Shown: positions 24,567 to 34,920, counted from the first letter of the stretch. The stretch: DNA of 64,000 nt from Viscum album (GCA_963277665.1 OY728121.1:1655382062-1655446061), one strand, 5' to 3'. Notes: generated by a model not told the origin, from the sequence alone. Made by a program: numbers and translations.

Positions 24567-25084
24567 GGAAGATTTCAGAAAGCAGTTCAAAGAAAAACAC
24601 CCCAAAAACAAATCTATATCAGTGGTAAGTGACTTCATGTTCCTCGTTGAAGCGGTGGGGGTATTTGATTTGATCTCTCACAGATGATTATTTCTCAAAT
24701 CTCCATGTTTGTTTCATGAAAACTAGGTGGGCAAAGCTGGTGGAGAGAAATGGAAGTCCATGACCAAAGCCGTAAGTTAATGTTATTCGCAGCTTGTCAT
24801 GTATTCCAAAGCTCACTTTTGAAATTTTCTGGAAAAACGTCCCTTAGTGGTGAAGGCTGAGAAGCGGAAATCCGAATATGAGAAGACTATGGATGCGTAC
24901 AACAAGGGACAGGGAGCAAGCAAGGGCGAGGATGAAGATTCAGACAATTCAAAATCAGAGGTCCATGATGAAGATGAAGACGAAGAAGAGGTAAGTGAAG
25001 AGGTTTGTGATAACCTGAGATATGTGTGTTTGATGGTGTCTTGCATTTATTTGAATCTCTGTTTTGTAGGAGGATGAGGAGTAG
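24567..25084 (+). pseudogene. Captured HMGB-type chromatin protein gene fragment, introns retained
   Basis: Four exon-like pieces match the second half of a plant HMGB protein. 24567-24624 encodes the box segment FRKQFKEKHPKNKS and is bounded by CAG and GTAAGT. 24727-24771 encodes VGKAGGEKWKSMTKA between TAG and GTAAGT. About 24828-24990 encodes EKRPLVVKAEKRKSEYEKTM, then AYNKGQ and an acidic Asp/Glu-rich tail, ending at GTAAGT. 25070-25084 encodes EDEE and a stop. HMGB proteins bend DNA in chromatin through one HMG box with an acidic tail. The start of the box (with the PKRPPSAFF-type region) is missing and no promoter is seen. The acceptor before exon 3 looks lost (TTCTGG for an expected CAG). 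Retained introns show capture at the DNA level, not retroposition. Confidence 0.88.
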
Positions 25085-26063
25085 CCATTGGGAGATAGGA
25101 AATGCATGGAGTGCCCTTTTTTTATTTTTTTTGTTTCCTAGTATTATGTTTCGTACTAGTTATGAGTAGCGATGTGGAGTGTTAGAGAATGACTGTTTTT
25201 CTAATTGTAATTGATGGTCAGAGCACTGTCTATGTCTTCTAAATCCATGAACAACTTCTTCTATCTCCATTTCATCATATCATTTACATCTTTGCAAGAT
25301 TAATTTGTTGGAAGACCTCACATATAGTGCTCATTTAGTGGTGTAGTACCATGTTACAATGCCACTAGGGTTCTATTGAAGTTTATAATATAACCAATAC
25401 ATTGCGTACTAACTGTAATCCTTCTTAAGTGATAACTTGATCCACTGGTTGCTTTTCATTATGACTGTGCCTTGTGTATTATCTTGATTTTCATTATTGT
25501 GGCGTATTGGTTTAAATTGCATTGTAATGGGATGCTATGGGGAATTTGATATCGTATGAGCGTTGTTGGGTGAACCTTTGGGATACAGTTTTTGGCTGTA
25601 TGATTTCTAGGAGTTTGTGGATTGTGCCATGGTGTTTCAAGCGGTAAATGAATGATGTAGATAAAAAAAGTGCTACTTACACTTAGTGGTAATCTGAGTG
25701 TATGTATTCAAGTGGGATGACAGCATTGAAATAAGACCTATTGAAACTTACCCCCTTGGATTTACCCATCACACAATCTCTAGAAAATGAAAGATTTATA
25801 GTTGTGATGTTACTCAATAGCCCTTGGTTGTTGTGTTCCTCTAAGACTTTGGTCTAGAGGTAAATCCATTTTGATCTAGGACCGCTAAAGAGATTATGTT
25901 TCATTAAAGGATGGGGACCCACCATACATTAAGTAAGGTGATGATGGATTGATTATCTAACTCTATAATAATGATTGATTATCTAACTCTAAATCCATTT
26001 TGATCTAGACTTTGGTCTAGAGGTAAATCCATTTAGTGGGCTGTTTGGATTCTAACTCACGCA
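25085..26063. other. Probable captured 3' flank of HMGB fragment and unassigned DNA
   Basis: The first few hundred bases follow the HMGB stop directly and look like a plant 3' UTR (T-rich, no frames), presumably captured with it. Between about 25845 and 26035 two short duplicated phrases occur: GACTTTGGTCTAGAGGTAAA at 25844 and 26008, and GATTGATTATCTAACTCTA at 25950 and 25974, a local rearrangement scar. No gene is recognised. Confidence 0.45.
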
Positions 26064-26476
26064 TGAGTTTCCTACACTCGGGCTTAATGTGCCCAGGTTT
26101 ACCATAGTGAAAACATATTACTTTTCTATCCATATAGATTTTCCTAGATTTGGGTTATTTATTAATCTTATTTTTGTCCCTACTGAATTTTTTTTTCTTA
26201 CCTTTAGTTTAAGGTCTCCCCCTTGTGAAAAACTCTTATCCTCACCTTTTATTTTTGTTCTAGAATGAAATTCCTTAGACATATGGGCTGATTTGATATC
26301 TTCTAATGTTAAATAGACTCAACCATACATCATGGTCGTAACAAGTGTTCTACATCTATTTTCAAGAGTGATTAATATGACCATTTATGGATCCTCATCA
26401 TCTACATAAACATTAATATTGTCTAAATCTAACATGAATTTTTTAACCTCATCTAAATGGTTTTTTATAGATGTAC
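26064..26476 (-). pseudogene. Ty1/copia gag fragment with CCHC knuckle
   Basis: On the minus strand the frame reads HLDEVKKFMLDLDNINVYVD, then LTLEDIKSAHMSKEFHSRTK, then a basic linker and VICFHYGKPGHIKPECRKL. This is the C-terminal half of copia gag. The knuckle is C-F-H-Y-G-K-P-G-H-I-K-P-E-C, with the second cysteine changed to tyrosine. Stops are present. It lies upstream, on the same strand, of the RNase H fragment at 24095-24306, so both may come from one copia element that lost its middle. Confidence 0.8.
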
Positions 26477-26477
26477 T

Positions 26478-27009
26478 AGGGGGGTGTGCTGGGGCAGGGG
26501 GAGGGGTGTGCAGGTGGGGGGCAGGGGGCAGGGAGAGGGGGCAGGGGGTGAGCAAGTGGGGGGTAGGGGGGTGTATTGGGGCAGGGGGAGGGGTGTGTGT
26601 AGGTGGGGGGGGGGGGGGCAGGGGGAGGGGGGTGTACAGGTGGGAGGGAAGGGGAGGGGGTAAGGGGTGTGTAGGTGGGGGGCAGGGGGCAGGGGGTAGG
26701 GAGAGGGGGAAGGGGGGTGTGCAGGTGGGGGGGCAGGGGGTGTGCTGGGGAAGGGTGAGGGGTGTGTGCAGGTGGGGGGGGGGGCAGGTGGGGGGGCAGG
26801 GGGCAGGGAGAGGGGGCATGGGGGTGTGCAGGTGGGGGGGGGGCAGGGGGTGTGCTGGGGTAGGGGGAGGGGTGTGTGCTGGTGGGGGGGGGGGCAGGGG
26901 GAGGGGGGTGTGCTTGTGGGAGGGCAGGGGAGGGGGCAGGGGGGTGTGCAGGTGGGGGGCAGGTAGAGGGGGCAGGGGGGTGTACAGGTGGGGGGCAGGG
27001 GGCAGGGAG
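26478..27009 (+). repeat. G-rich minisatellite 1
   Basis: About 530 bp of GGGGCAGGGGGAGGGGTGTGCAGGTGGGG-type repeats, purine/G-rich on the plus strand with almost no A/T-rich interruption. Units vary by length of the G runs, with GTGTGCAGGTGGGGGG recurring throughout. It begins directly beside the copia gag fragment. Many runs of four or more G could form G-quadruplexes. Confidence 0.95.
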
Positions 27010-28103
27010 AAATTCTCATTTTCTCCCTTATTTTTTTCTCCCAAATTAAATCTAAACAATTGTTTTTTTCTTTGATCTTAATTATCACAGTCCGGAGTGG
27101 CTAAACCACTAAGGGGAAGGGTTGATTGTATGAGTCTTATGATCTTATTGAATTTCTAAATCAGAACCATCTAACCCAAATGATAGTAATAATGTAAAAT
27201 AAATTCTATGTATTAAATTATTTTATGAATCCTTTACTATATTATATTTATATGATTTAACTTGACCTGATTAGAGTTGAGTTGGCTATGACTATTAACA
27301 TTTGCCACTTTCTGCCATTACAACTAGGATTAAAGAATCATTGTTTTTAGCTATATCAAAACTAAGGAATATTTAACTCTTATATAGATATGTTTTGGGT
27401 TTTCCATGAAAAAATTGTGTTTTAAAATCCACTTCAAAGCCTAATCCCTAGGATTATTCCATGTTAGGACCAATGTTATCCTTTTTACCTCAATCCCGAA
27501 ATAGACCGTGATCCCTATTTCTTACTAAATTTTAAAAAAACTCAATAGCATCAATCATATCCCAAAACCAATACAAATTTTTAGGACTCCTAAAAAAATT
27601 TTTAGAGTCCAATTTTCTATTCTACCAAACATTCTCCATGGGTTCAACCCCACACTATCAATATATTACAAAATTATAGCATGTGTAGTTTGGGAGAAAT
27701 GATATATAATTTGACTGCAGCCCATGTAAAGTAAATAATAAATATGGGATCGTCAAATTTTGATGATGATTATAGGAAATATGTTTACTATCCTTTTGCA
27801 TAGGGACCTTTAGCACAAACCTATGATAACCTCACCCTCCCCATATTCTATTTTCAATCATTGTTTTTTATTTTGGAAGCCACTATGTCATTATTTTTAA
27901 AGCCTATTTCATGTGTCATGACCCTCTAACATATTCAAATGGTCATGACACCCATTAAATGCTTACCTCCATGCCTAAAATTACATGGTACCTTTCCAAT
28001 TTCTTCCATTTATGTACAGAATACCACAACAAACTAGCCAGTCCCAACCGACCCAACATTCAATGTGTTCCAACAATACATCAAGGAGATTTTCCTAATA
28101 TGC
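27010..28103. other. Unassigned DNA between minisatellites
   Basis: AT-rich. If the copia fragment at 26064-26476 once extended this way, its 5' leader and LTR would be here, but I see no LTR pair or coding match. No RNA gene is visible. Confidence 0.45.
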
Positions 28104-28490
28104 AGGGGGGCTGCTGTCCAGGGGGGGCTGCTGTCCAGCAGGGGGGCTGCCCAGGGGGGTCCAGTAGGGGGGGGGGGTTCTATCCAGGGAGCTCCAGCAG
28201 GGGGGTCTATCAGGGGGGGGGGGGGTCCAGCAGGGGGGTGGGGGGGGGGGGGGGGCTATCTAGGGGGGTCCAACAGGGGAGGCTACTATCCAGTAGGGGG
28301 GCTGCTGTCTAGGGAGCTCCAGCAGGGGGGGTCTGTCCAGGGGGGGCTTCTGTCTAGGGGGGGCTGTCCGGGGGGGGGGGGTCCAGTAGGGGGGGTGGGG
28401 GGGCTGCTGTCTAGGGGGGGATGCTGTCCAGCAGGGGGGGGGGGCTATCCAGGGGGTCCAGTAGGGGGGGATTCTGTCCAGGGGGGCTTC
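28104..28490 (+). repeat. G-rich minisatellite 2
   Basis: About 390 bp of repeats built on GGGGGGCTGCTGTCCAG and GGGGGTCCAGTAGGGG. It is G-rich on the plus strand like the array at 26478, but the unit differs (CTGTCCAG in place of TGTGCAGGTG). The apparent glycine-rich reading frame across it is a by-product of the repeat. Confidence 0.95.
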
Positions 28491-29276
28491 TGTAAATAAT
28501 ACTTTTAGAGTTATTTCATATTTTTATTTTCATTTATTGAGTCCACTTTTTTCTTTTCTTAATCTATTATGTTAAAAGGTTCTTGTTCAATTGAATATTA
28601 TTTTATAATTATTTGTTTCACATACATGGATCTCTCATAAAACTCAATGATGAGGAACTTACCTCCCAGTTTCGGGTCGCTTTCAAGCCTTGGTAGTACT
28701 ATAAGAAACTGAGACTTTAGTTAAGATAATTATCATTTTTTAATGTATTTATGGCTTTATTTAGGTATTTACAGATCAATCAATTCACTGGTCTAATTGA
28801 TTCCCTTGCTAGCGTTCCCCTTGATGATTTATAAGTTGATGGTATGTTTAAACAACACTTACTTGAATTGAAATATTTCTAGTTTACATAGTTTTTGTTA
28901 CCATGTAATTAATAAGATTTCACTGCTTTAGTTTGTATGAATTCTGAGCATCCTTAGTGAAAAGTATTTAATATTTTCTTTCTTTTACTGATTCTATCAG
29001 GAATGTTTCAAAAAACCAATTTATTGGAGCCTATTTCTGTATCGTTGTGACATTTTTAGCACTTGGTGGACCACCCTTGTTATCTGTATATATATTGTTA
29101 CTATTTTATTTATTTTACTTTATATTCACTAACCCAACATATTATGGGATATATTAAAGTAATTAATATTAGTGAACAAATTAATTTTATGCTCATTTCC
29201 CACACATGTATACAGATTGTTACTATTTTATTTATTTTACAGGTCTTGTGTTTTTTTACTTTATATTCACCTCCAT
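28491..29276. other. Unassigned AT-rich DNA in CACTA N
   Basis: No recognisable coding match. A phrase containing TGTTACTATTTTATTTATTTTAC occurs twice, at about 29094 and 29218, flanking a short AT-rich stretch; this is a local direct duplication of about 124 bp spacing. Confidence 0.5.
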
Positions 29277-29402
29277 TGGGTGGTGCTGGTGAAGGGTGGG
29301 GGGGAGGTCTAGGGGGAGGGAGGTGTGCATTGAGGAGGGGGAAGGGGGGTGGGGTGCAAGGTGCAGGGGGGTGGGGTAGGGGAGGTGTACAGGAGCCGGG
29401 AG
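29277..29402 (+). repeat. G-rich minisatellite 3
   Basis: About 125 bp, G-rich on the plus strand: GGTGCTGGTGAAGGGTGGGG, AGGTCTAGGGGGAGGG, GGGGTGCAAGGTGCAGGGGG, ending AGGTGTACAGGAGC. The same series of phrases in the same order makes up minisatellite 4, 600 bp further on. Confidence 0.9.
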
Positions 29403-29874
29403 TTCAGAAATTTGGTTTATGTAAGATGCGAGATGAACGAATGGGATTTGAAAATCTGGTACAAGGATATCCCAAACCAGATGATTTTTCTTTTTTTCTG
29501 AATGAGAAATCAAGAACTTCCAAAGGAGGAGAATATTTAGAATTAGGGGGTGGCTCTGGCCTCTGGATGTCAGTGTTGTACAAAGGCCACACTATGAATC
29601 TTTTTGGAACTTATTTTTTCAGAGTGATTGGGTGAGGAGGATCTGGAGGTTTATGGGACAATTTTTGAATATCAAAAGCAGTAGGAACTCCATGTAGGAG
29701 ATTATTGAGGCCTTGTTCCAAGGGGAGAGTCAGGGGTGGAGGTTATGATTCATTTATATTTTTCTTGGATGTGTGTGGGACTATTTGGGATGGTAGGAAT
29801 AATGTAAGAGAAGGCAAGAGGAATTCCTCAATCTATTTTCTGGTTCAAGTGAAAATGATTTGGATTACCTTGTA
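29403..29874 (+). other. Unidentified open frame and spacer between minisatellites 3 and 4
   Basis: A plus-strand frame stays open from the minisatellite to 29635 and contains MGFENLVQGYPKPDDFSFF and EYLELGGGSGLWMSVLYKG. It is protein-like, but I do not recognise it. It could be a captured exon fragment or chance. No splice context or promoter is evident. The remaining bases hold nothing recognisable. Confidence 0.3.
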
Positions 29875-30067
29875 TGGGGGGTGTTGGTGTAGGGTGGGGG
29901 GTGGTCTAGGGTGAGGGGGGGTGCAGTGAGGAGGGGGTGGGGGTGGGGTTCAAGGTGCAGGGGGGTGGGGCAAGGGAGGTGTGCAGGAGCAGGGGGTGGG
30001 GTGCAAGGTGTACGAGGGTGGGGCAGAGGAGGTGTGCAGGAGCAGGGGATGGGGGGTGCTGGGGAAG
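29875..30067 (+). repeat. G-rich minisatellite 4
   Basis: About 190 bp of GGTGTTGGTGTAGGGTGGGG, GTGGTCTAGGGTGAGGGG, GGTGCAGGGGGGTGGGGCAAGGGAGGTGTGCAGGAGC. Its second half is an internal tandem copy of the GTGCAAGGTG..GGGGCAGAGGAGGTGTGCAGGAGC unit. Closely related to minisatellite 3. Confidence 0.92.
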
Positions 30068-30109
30068 TCCTCCCAACAGCCAGCACGATTCACTGTGATG
30101 GCTTTTTTT

Positions 30110-30398
30110 ATGTAGTGGAAAACCCTATAGCCACAATTGCAAACCTTGGCTAAAGCCCTATAGCCACAGTTTGAACCGTGGCTATAGGCCTATAGCCAGG
30201 GCTTCAAACCGTGGCTATACTAGCATCTATCGGGCTGCCGCTATAGCCACGGTTTTGAACTGTGGCTATAGGGTTAGACCTATATCCATGCCAATACTAG
30301 CCACGGTTCATTAAACCATGGCTATAACCTATATCCACGGTTTTGGGTGCTATAGCCACAGTTTAGAACCGTGGCTATAGCCCAAATTTCAAGTAGTG
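30110..30398 (-). repeat. Right terminal inverted repeat and subterminal array of CACTA N
   Basis: Alternating GTGGCTATAG and CTATAGCCACGGTT motifs, at least a dozen between 30125 and 30380, end in the terminal repeat closing with TAGTG at 30394-30398. The array is longer than that of the left end, a common asymmetry in CACTA elements. Likely TNPA-type binding sites. Confidence 0.9.
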
Positions 30399-30401
30399 GG
30401 A

Positions 30402-32124
30402 GTAAAAAACATGGGTAATAGTACATGGCCAGATGGCATGCCATGTACTTCAACATGTAATTGGATTGGAATACATAGATCGATACAGAGACACAGATTC
30501 AGTACACGGACACATCCATGCGACACGGGCAGGAAACCGTGTGTCTCTACATGCTGTGTACCCATCCTACACATGTTGTATTTTGAGACTATAAGTCATG
30601 TGAGGTTTTCCACATGGGAAAGACTTGGGATAGTAGTACACACCATGTACCCCAATTGAAACACCATGTACTCCCATCAAGAGTTCTTGAGGCTCTTTGT
30701 TTTCCTAGTTTGGACCATTGTATGTTGAGTGCATTCCCTTGGTCCTTTCCTTGAGGGTATAATCCAACATTACATCCAAATAACTAGATTGTAATCCCCT
30801 CCAGAGTTTGAGTATGAGATAGAGTTTTGGTTTCCCTCCATGAGACTGGACTGTGTTCCCTTATCATCCCTAGTGGATTTTGTGGAATCAGCATGACCTC
30901 CCTAAGTAGGACGTTGATCCTCCATTTTGCGGGCCACATTAGTAGGGTTTGTGGTATTGTTATCATACGATCCCATATGAAATGGTTTGATCTAGATTGG
31001 TTTTGTGGTATCCCCTAGGGGTTATGGGCTTGACCCCCTCCCTTTGTATCATAGTCTTCTCATACTAGTATGTATTCTTTAGTGGGGCCCAAGTGTCTCT
31101 GATGATAACATGGCTCATGGAGTGATTTCACCCAAAATGAGCCTGGATTTGAGCAGAATCATGTGGCTAGAAGTTGGTTATGATTTCCTAATGGATTGGT
31201 GTCTTTCTTGAGTATATATGGGTTCTCTTCTTATTCTACTTGTATTTGGGAGACATTTTTACATCTTTTTTTGAGTTGACTATACTTGGTGCTTTGTGTT
31301 TAGAGTTTTTAGGGTGTCCTAATGAGTTTTTTTAGACTCACCCCTATACGGGCTTTTCCCACATGTGTTGTGTATTGTATATACATCATCCCTTTTGATT
31401 ATTTCATAGGAGGATAGGGAGCAGGTGGAGCATAGCTAGAGATGGGTTGACTGAGGTGTTTACTGGGAGCAAAACTTTGAATTAGTCCTCACCCTTGGAG
31501 TAGGTTGGACTCTTTACAATTTCAATTAGACCTGTGCATAGAATCTCTTTGTGGCGGGCTTGTATTTGGCCCTATTTACTTTTCCTTTACTTCTTATCAT
31601 ACAATGTTGTAGGATCTTAGATGTATACATGCATTATTTTAGTTGTTTACCTCAATCCATTTTTTTTTATTTTTAAAAACCACTTTTTGGATAAGTGGGA
31701 AACCTTCAAAACCATACTACCATGCAGACAACCACAAAAACCGATTCAAAATTCAAAATTCAAAATTCAAAATTCATCTTTCAAAATGCAGCAAGGATCA
31801 CTTCCTCAAGGAACCACCCACCTCATGTCACATAACTCGAACTAAATCACCTGTCATTACACCAGATCATAGGTAAGAAGACTGCTGGAGTTCATCTTCA
31901 TCATCATTAAATCATCATATTTTTTTTCAAAAAAACACCCAATATCATACAAACCTGTAGTCATCATTATTTGGGATTAAATACGTGTGTGTGTGTAGGT
32001 AATTTATGCTAATTCCACCCATTTATGGGAAATTTCTACACAGTGCTAGTCCCTAGCCCCTAGCCTATTGAAGGTAGGCTTGGGTTAGTCAGCATGGGCC
32101 CCTCTAGGAAAGGCCATGAAAGAG
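30402..32124 (+). repeat. 5' LTR of element B, right part
   Basis: Resumes the LTR after CACTA N and follows 38290-39731 of the 3' LTR block by block: AGATGG at 30432 / 38311, GAGACTATAAGTCATGTGAGG-like 30585 / 38475, CACCCATACGGGCTTTTCCC-like 31338 / 39255, CATAGGAGGATAGGGAGC-like 31405 / 39322, and the GTGTGTGTGTG run 31988 / 39591. It is longer than the 3' copy because of an extra segment at about 31660-31968. Confidence 0.9.
31660..31968. other. Segment of about 300 bp present only in the 5' LTR of B
   Basis: No counterpart exists in the 3' LTR between about 39560 and 39580. It contains four copies of TTCAAAA in tandem (31743-31772) and no reading frame of note. It is either an insertion into the 5' LTR or a deletion from the 3' copy. 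I found no clear terminal repeats to name the inserted element. Confidence 0.6.
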
Positions 32125-32142
32125 TGGTATCCTCGCTAGTTG
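32125..32142 (+). promoter_or_regulatory. Primer-binding site of element B (tRNA-iMet type, degraded)
   Basis: TGGTATCCTCGCTAGTTGG follows the LTR and matches the first seven bases of the TGGTATCAGAGC site used by chromoviruses. The intact form is seen in element D at 53239. Confidence 0.6.
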
Positions 32143-32424
32143 GTTCTAATATAGGATTGGGAGTCTATAAGACTGGTTTAGGGAAATAGTTTTAAGTGTT
32201 TCGAGTTCAGATTTCATGCCAGGGGCTCCATTTTTGGTGAAGAGGCTGATGTATCCATACACTAGGACTCTATTCACTTTATTTTTGAATAAGTACATGA
32301 GAACACCGGTTGTAGTAAAAAATGTTACATGAATCATATAGTAATGGTTGTGATTTCCTTGTCCTTCTTGAGTCATCACCCCATATATACTCTTTTTACA
32401 GTGGTACATCTTGTTTTATTTTAG

Positions 32425-33640
32425 GGTGCGTCTACGTAGACAGCCAACTGGGATTCCCTCGCATGATCATGATGATTATCCACCTAGTGATGAGGCATTG
32501 GTATATGGGGTTGTACTAGAGATATCACCTTTAGGTGGTTTACCAGCTATACCACCACCTATCAAGCAGCAGATACTACCAGAACTACTAGACGAGAGTG
32601 CACGTAGGTTGAGTGTGTTTCATGAGTTTTAGAGGCAACAAAAACCTGGGTTTCAGGGTGATCCAGACCCCTAGAAAGCTAAGGATTATCTAGAGGTAGT
32701 CTCCTGTATTTTATGCCTTGTGAGGATACCTGCTGATCAGATGGAAATCTTTATCGTGAGTCTTATCCAGGTATTTTTGGGGCGATGGCATAGCTTGGTA
32801 ACTCAGTCACATGACAAGATAGCTCTCTCCTTGAAAAAATTAGAGTGTCTCTTTAGAGAGGATCTCTATTATGACATGTTTTGATCGGTACACATACAGG
32901 ATTTAATGCATCTGTACTAGGGAAGTATGATTGTGGTAGAATATTCAGAAAAGTTTATAGATCTCTCACACTACTCTTTGGATATGGTATGATACTAGTT
33001 TTTTAGGGATCATACCTTTAAGTAGGTCTTGTGTGGGGACATCAGGGTGTTAGTGGAAACCCTTATCATTTCTACTTATGTTTGAGTAATTGAACGAACC
33101 ATGTTAGTGAAAAAGTTTATGGCAGAGTAAACACCAGTCGTGGGATCTGGTAGTGGGAACTCGATAGCAGAGACCTCAAAGTAGGTAGTTGACGATAGTC
33201 ACAAGGATCAAAGTTGGGAAAGCGCTTTAGGAGATGATCCCAAAACTTAGGGTCAGTGGTGAAGGGATCTTAGTGTAGCTCAAATTATCTAAGGGAAAGG
33301 TGGTGTTTCTCTTTGTACGTCTGGGGAAATCTGGCATGAGATTGCCTAACCCATTGCACAGCTGGTTGGGAGACTGTCGAGGGATCTCTGAGACAGATAT
33401 AGAGACATGAGTAGCATGTTATGTTGGGTGGAAGATGTGGCAGAGGGATATGTAGAGAAGTAGGATGTGGTCATAGGTTTTACCTATTATCACCACCACC
33501 CTAGATAGTCAATGCTAGGATCATGGAGATGGTGGGTAGGGATAAGGCCAACTACATTCTATAGACACCTATGACCCCGAGGCTCTAGGGATGATATGAG
33601 GTGATTTTTTTTTCTTTTCCACCTTATCTACAATTTTTAT
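32425..33640 (+). pseudogene. Gypsy gag remnant (element B)
   Basis: Starts about RRQPTGIPSHDHDDYPPSD near 32427 and includes PGFQGDPDP.KAKDYLEVV near 32647, the usual gypsy gag motif P..F.G..DP..A..WL. It continues as a mutated capsid domain (GRWHSLVTQSHDKIAL). Stops and frame changes are frequent and the zinc knuckle cannot be read. Gag would form the particle. Confidence 0.65.
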
Positions 33641-34920
33641 AGATAGAGGTTCCAGTCATTTTTTTCTTTCCATAAATATTGTTTGAGACTCGAAGATTTT
33701 GGTTGAACCATTGACTCGACCCTTATGCTTAGAGACTCCTATGGGAGGAAATTCGATGATCAGACACTAGTGGCGATAGTGTGACCTGACTCTTAGTGTT
33801 GAGATTTTTGGTTTGGATCTCTTGGTAGTAGTGTCGAGGCCTTACGACATTATTCTTGGTATGGACTGCTTATCTATAGTTCATGCCTAGATTGACTGTT
33901 TTAGTGGAAGAGTGTGGTGTTTCTGTAGTGATGGGACCAACTTTTCATTTTTTGGTGAAAAGGAAATCCAGAAATCATAGGATGGGATCACTCATAGGAG
34001 GTTGTATCCAATTAGTCATCAGTTGGCTATCCTGACCCTCAGTGCATTGGATGTTATGAGTCGTCAGTTTCTTATAGTGGTGGCAGAGCATGAGGATTTT
34101 TTTCCTGAAGATATTCTAGGTTTACCTCCCCAAAGGGAGATATAATTCTGTATAGATCTACACCTTGGAATGGAACTGATATCTACAACTACATATCAAA
34201 TGGATCCCACAGAGCTTTATGAGTTGAGGGTATGGTTAGAGGACTTGTAGAGTAAAGGCTTTGTGAGACCTAGTGTTTTACCCTAGGGAGCCCTAGATTT
34301 GTTTTCCAAGAAGATAGATGGGAGCTTGAGGTTATGTGTGGATTTTAGGCGCTTGAACCAGGTGACTATGAGTAACAATTATCCACTACCGAGGATTGAT
34401 GACCTCCTTGATTAGTTGAAATGGGTGGAATGGTTCTCAAAGATTTTCCTAAGATCAGGATATCACCAGCTACAAGTATGGGATGGAGATATACCAACAA
34501 TGACCTTCAGATGTCATTACGGTCACTATGAGTACTTAGTGATTCCATTTTCTGTGAATAATGTACCGAAAGTGTCCATTGGACTCATGAATCAGATATT
34601 TCAACCTTTCTTAGATCAGTTTGTGGTAGTCTTAATTGGTGAAATCCTAGTGTATTCATCATCTGAGGAGGAGCACACGAGACACTTAAGGACAGTCCTG
34701 GACACATTCCGAGTGCACCAACTTAATAGTAATATCTTGATGTGCCAATTTTGGATTCCAGAGGTCTATTTTTTGGGACATGTCATCTCAGATGCTGGAG
34801 TTACAGTGGATGCAGTGAAGGTTGAGGCAGTACTTGCTTAGGAGCCACCCAAGAGTGTTACCATGGTGTAGAGTTTTCTTGGGTTGGAAGATTACTATCG
34901 AAGATTTTTAACTGACCTCT
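33641..34920 (+). pseudogene. Gypsy protease and reverse transcriptase remnant (element B)
   Basis: Protease: PYDIILGMDCLSIVHA near 33850 matches the C-terminal protease motif, but the DSG catalytic block is not readable. [68 protein letters not shown] and FRCHYGHYEYLVIPF are plain. The 34416-34841 frame holds LIGEILVYSS where active enzymes have F-I-D-D-I-L, so both catalytic aspartates are lost. Next come CQFWIPEVYFLGHVIS and SFLGLEDYYRRFL. Several stops confirm it is dead. Confidence 0.9.

Larger units (their letters stand above)
13431..30398 (+). mobile_element. CACTA (En/Spm) transposon N, 17 kb, with both transposon genes and captured DNA
   Basis: The left end reads TACTACTGGAAATTTGGGCT (first base mutated from C). 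The right end reads AGCCCAAATTTCAAGTAGTG, the reverse complement of CACTACTTGAAATTTGGGCT. The ends are near-perfect inverted repeats and are flanked by GGA on both sides. Subterminal arrays of TATAGCCACGGTT-like motifs follow each end. Inside lie a TNP2-type transposase gene, a TNPA-like gene, copia fragments, an HMGB gene fragment and four G-rich minisatellites. The length, 16,968 bp, is large for the superfamily. Both transposon genes carry stops, so the copy is probably immobile without help. Confidence 0.92.

Noticed and set aside
26385..27088. Long minus-strand frames (224 and 207 codons) rich in Pro, His and Thr, resembling cell-wall proline-rich proteins
   Set aside because: They are translations of the G-rich minisatellite at 26478-27009; several frames are open at once because the repeat lacks stops. 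Only the short non-repetitive end is real coding text, and that is copia gag.
27959..28499. Plus-strand glycine-rich frames (117 and 144 codons)
   Set aside because: Products of the minisatellite at 28104-28490; two frames overlap and there is no signal peptide, splice or promoter context.
31743..31772. Tandem TTCAAAA units as interstitial telomere repeat
   Set aside because: Plant telomere repeats are TTTAGGG or G-containing variants; this unit has no G and only about four copies.
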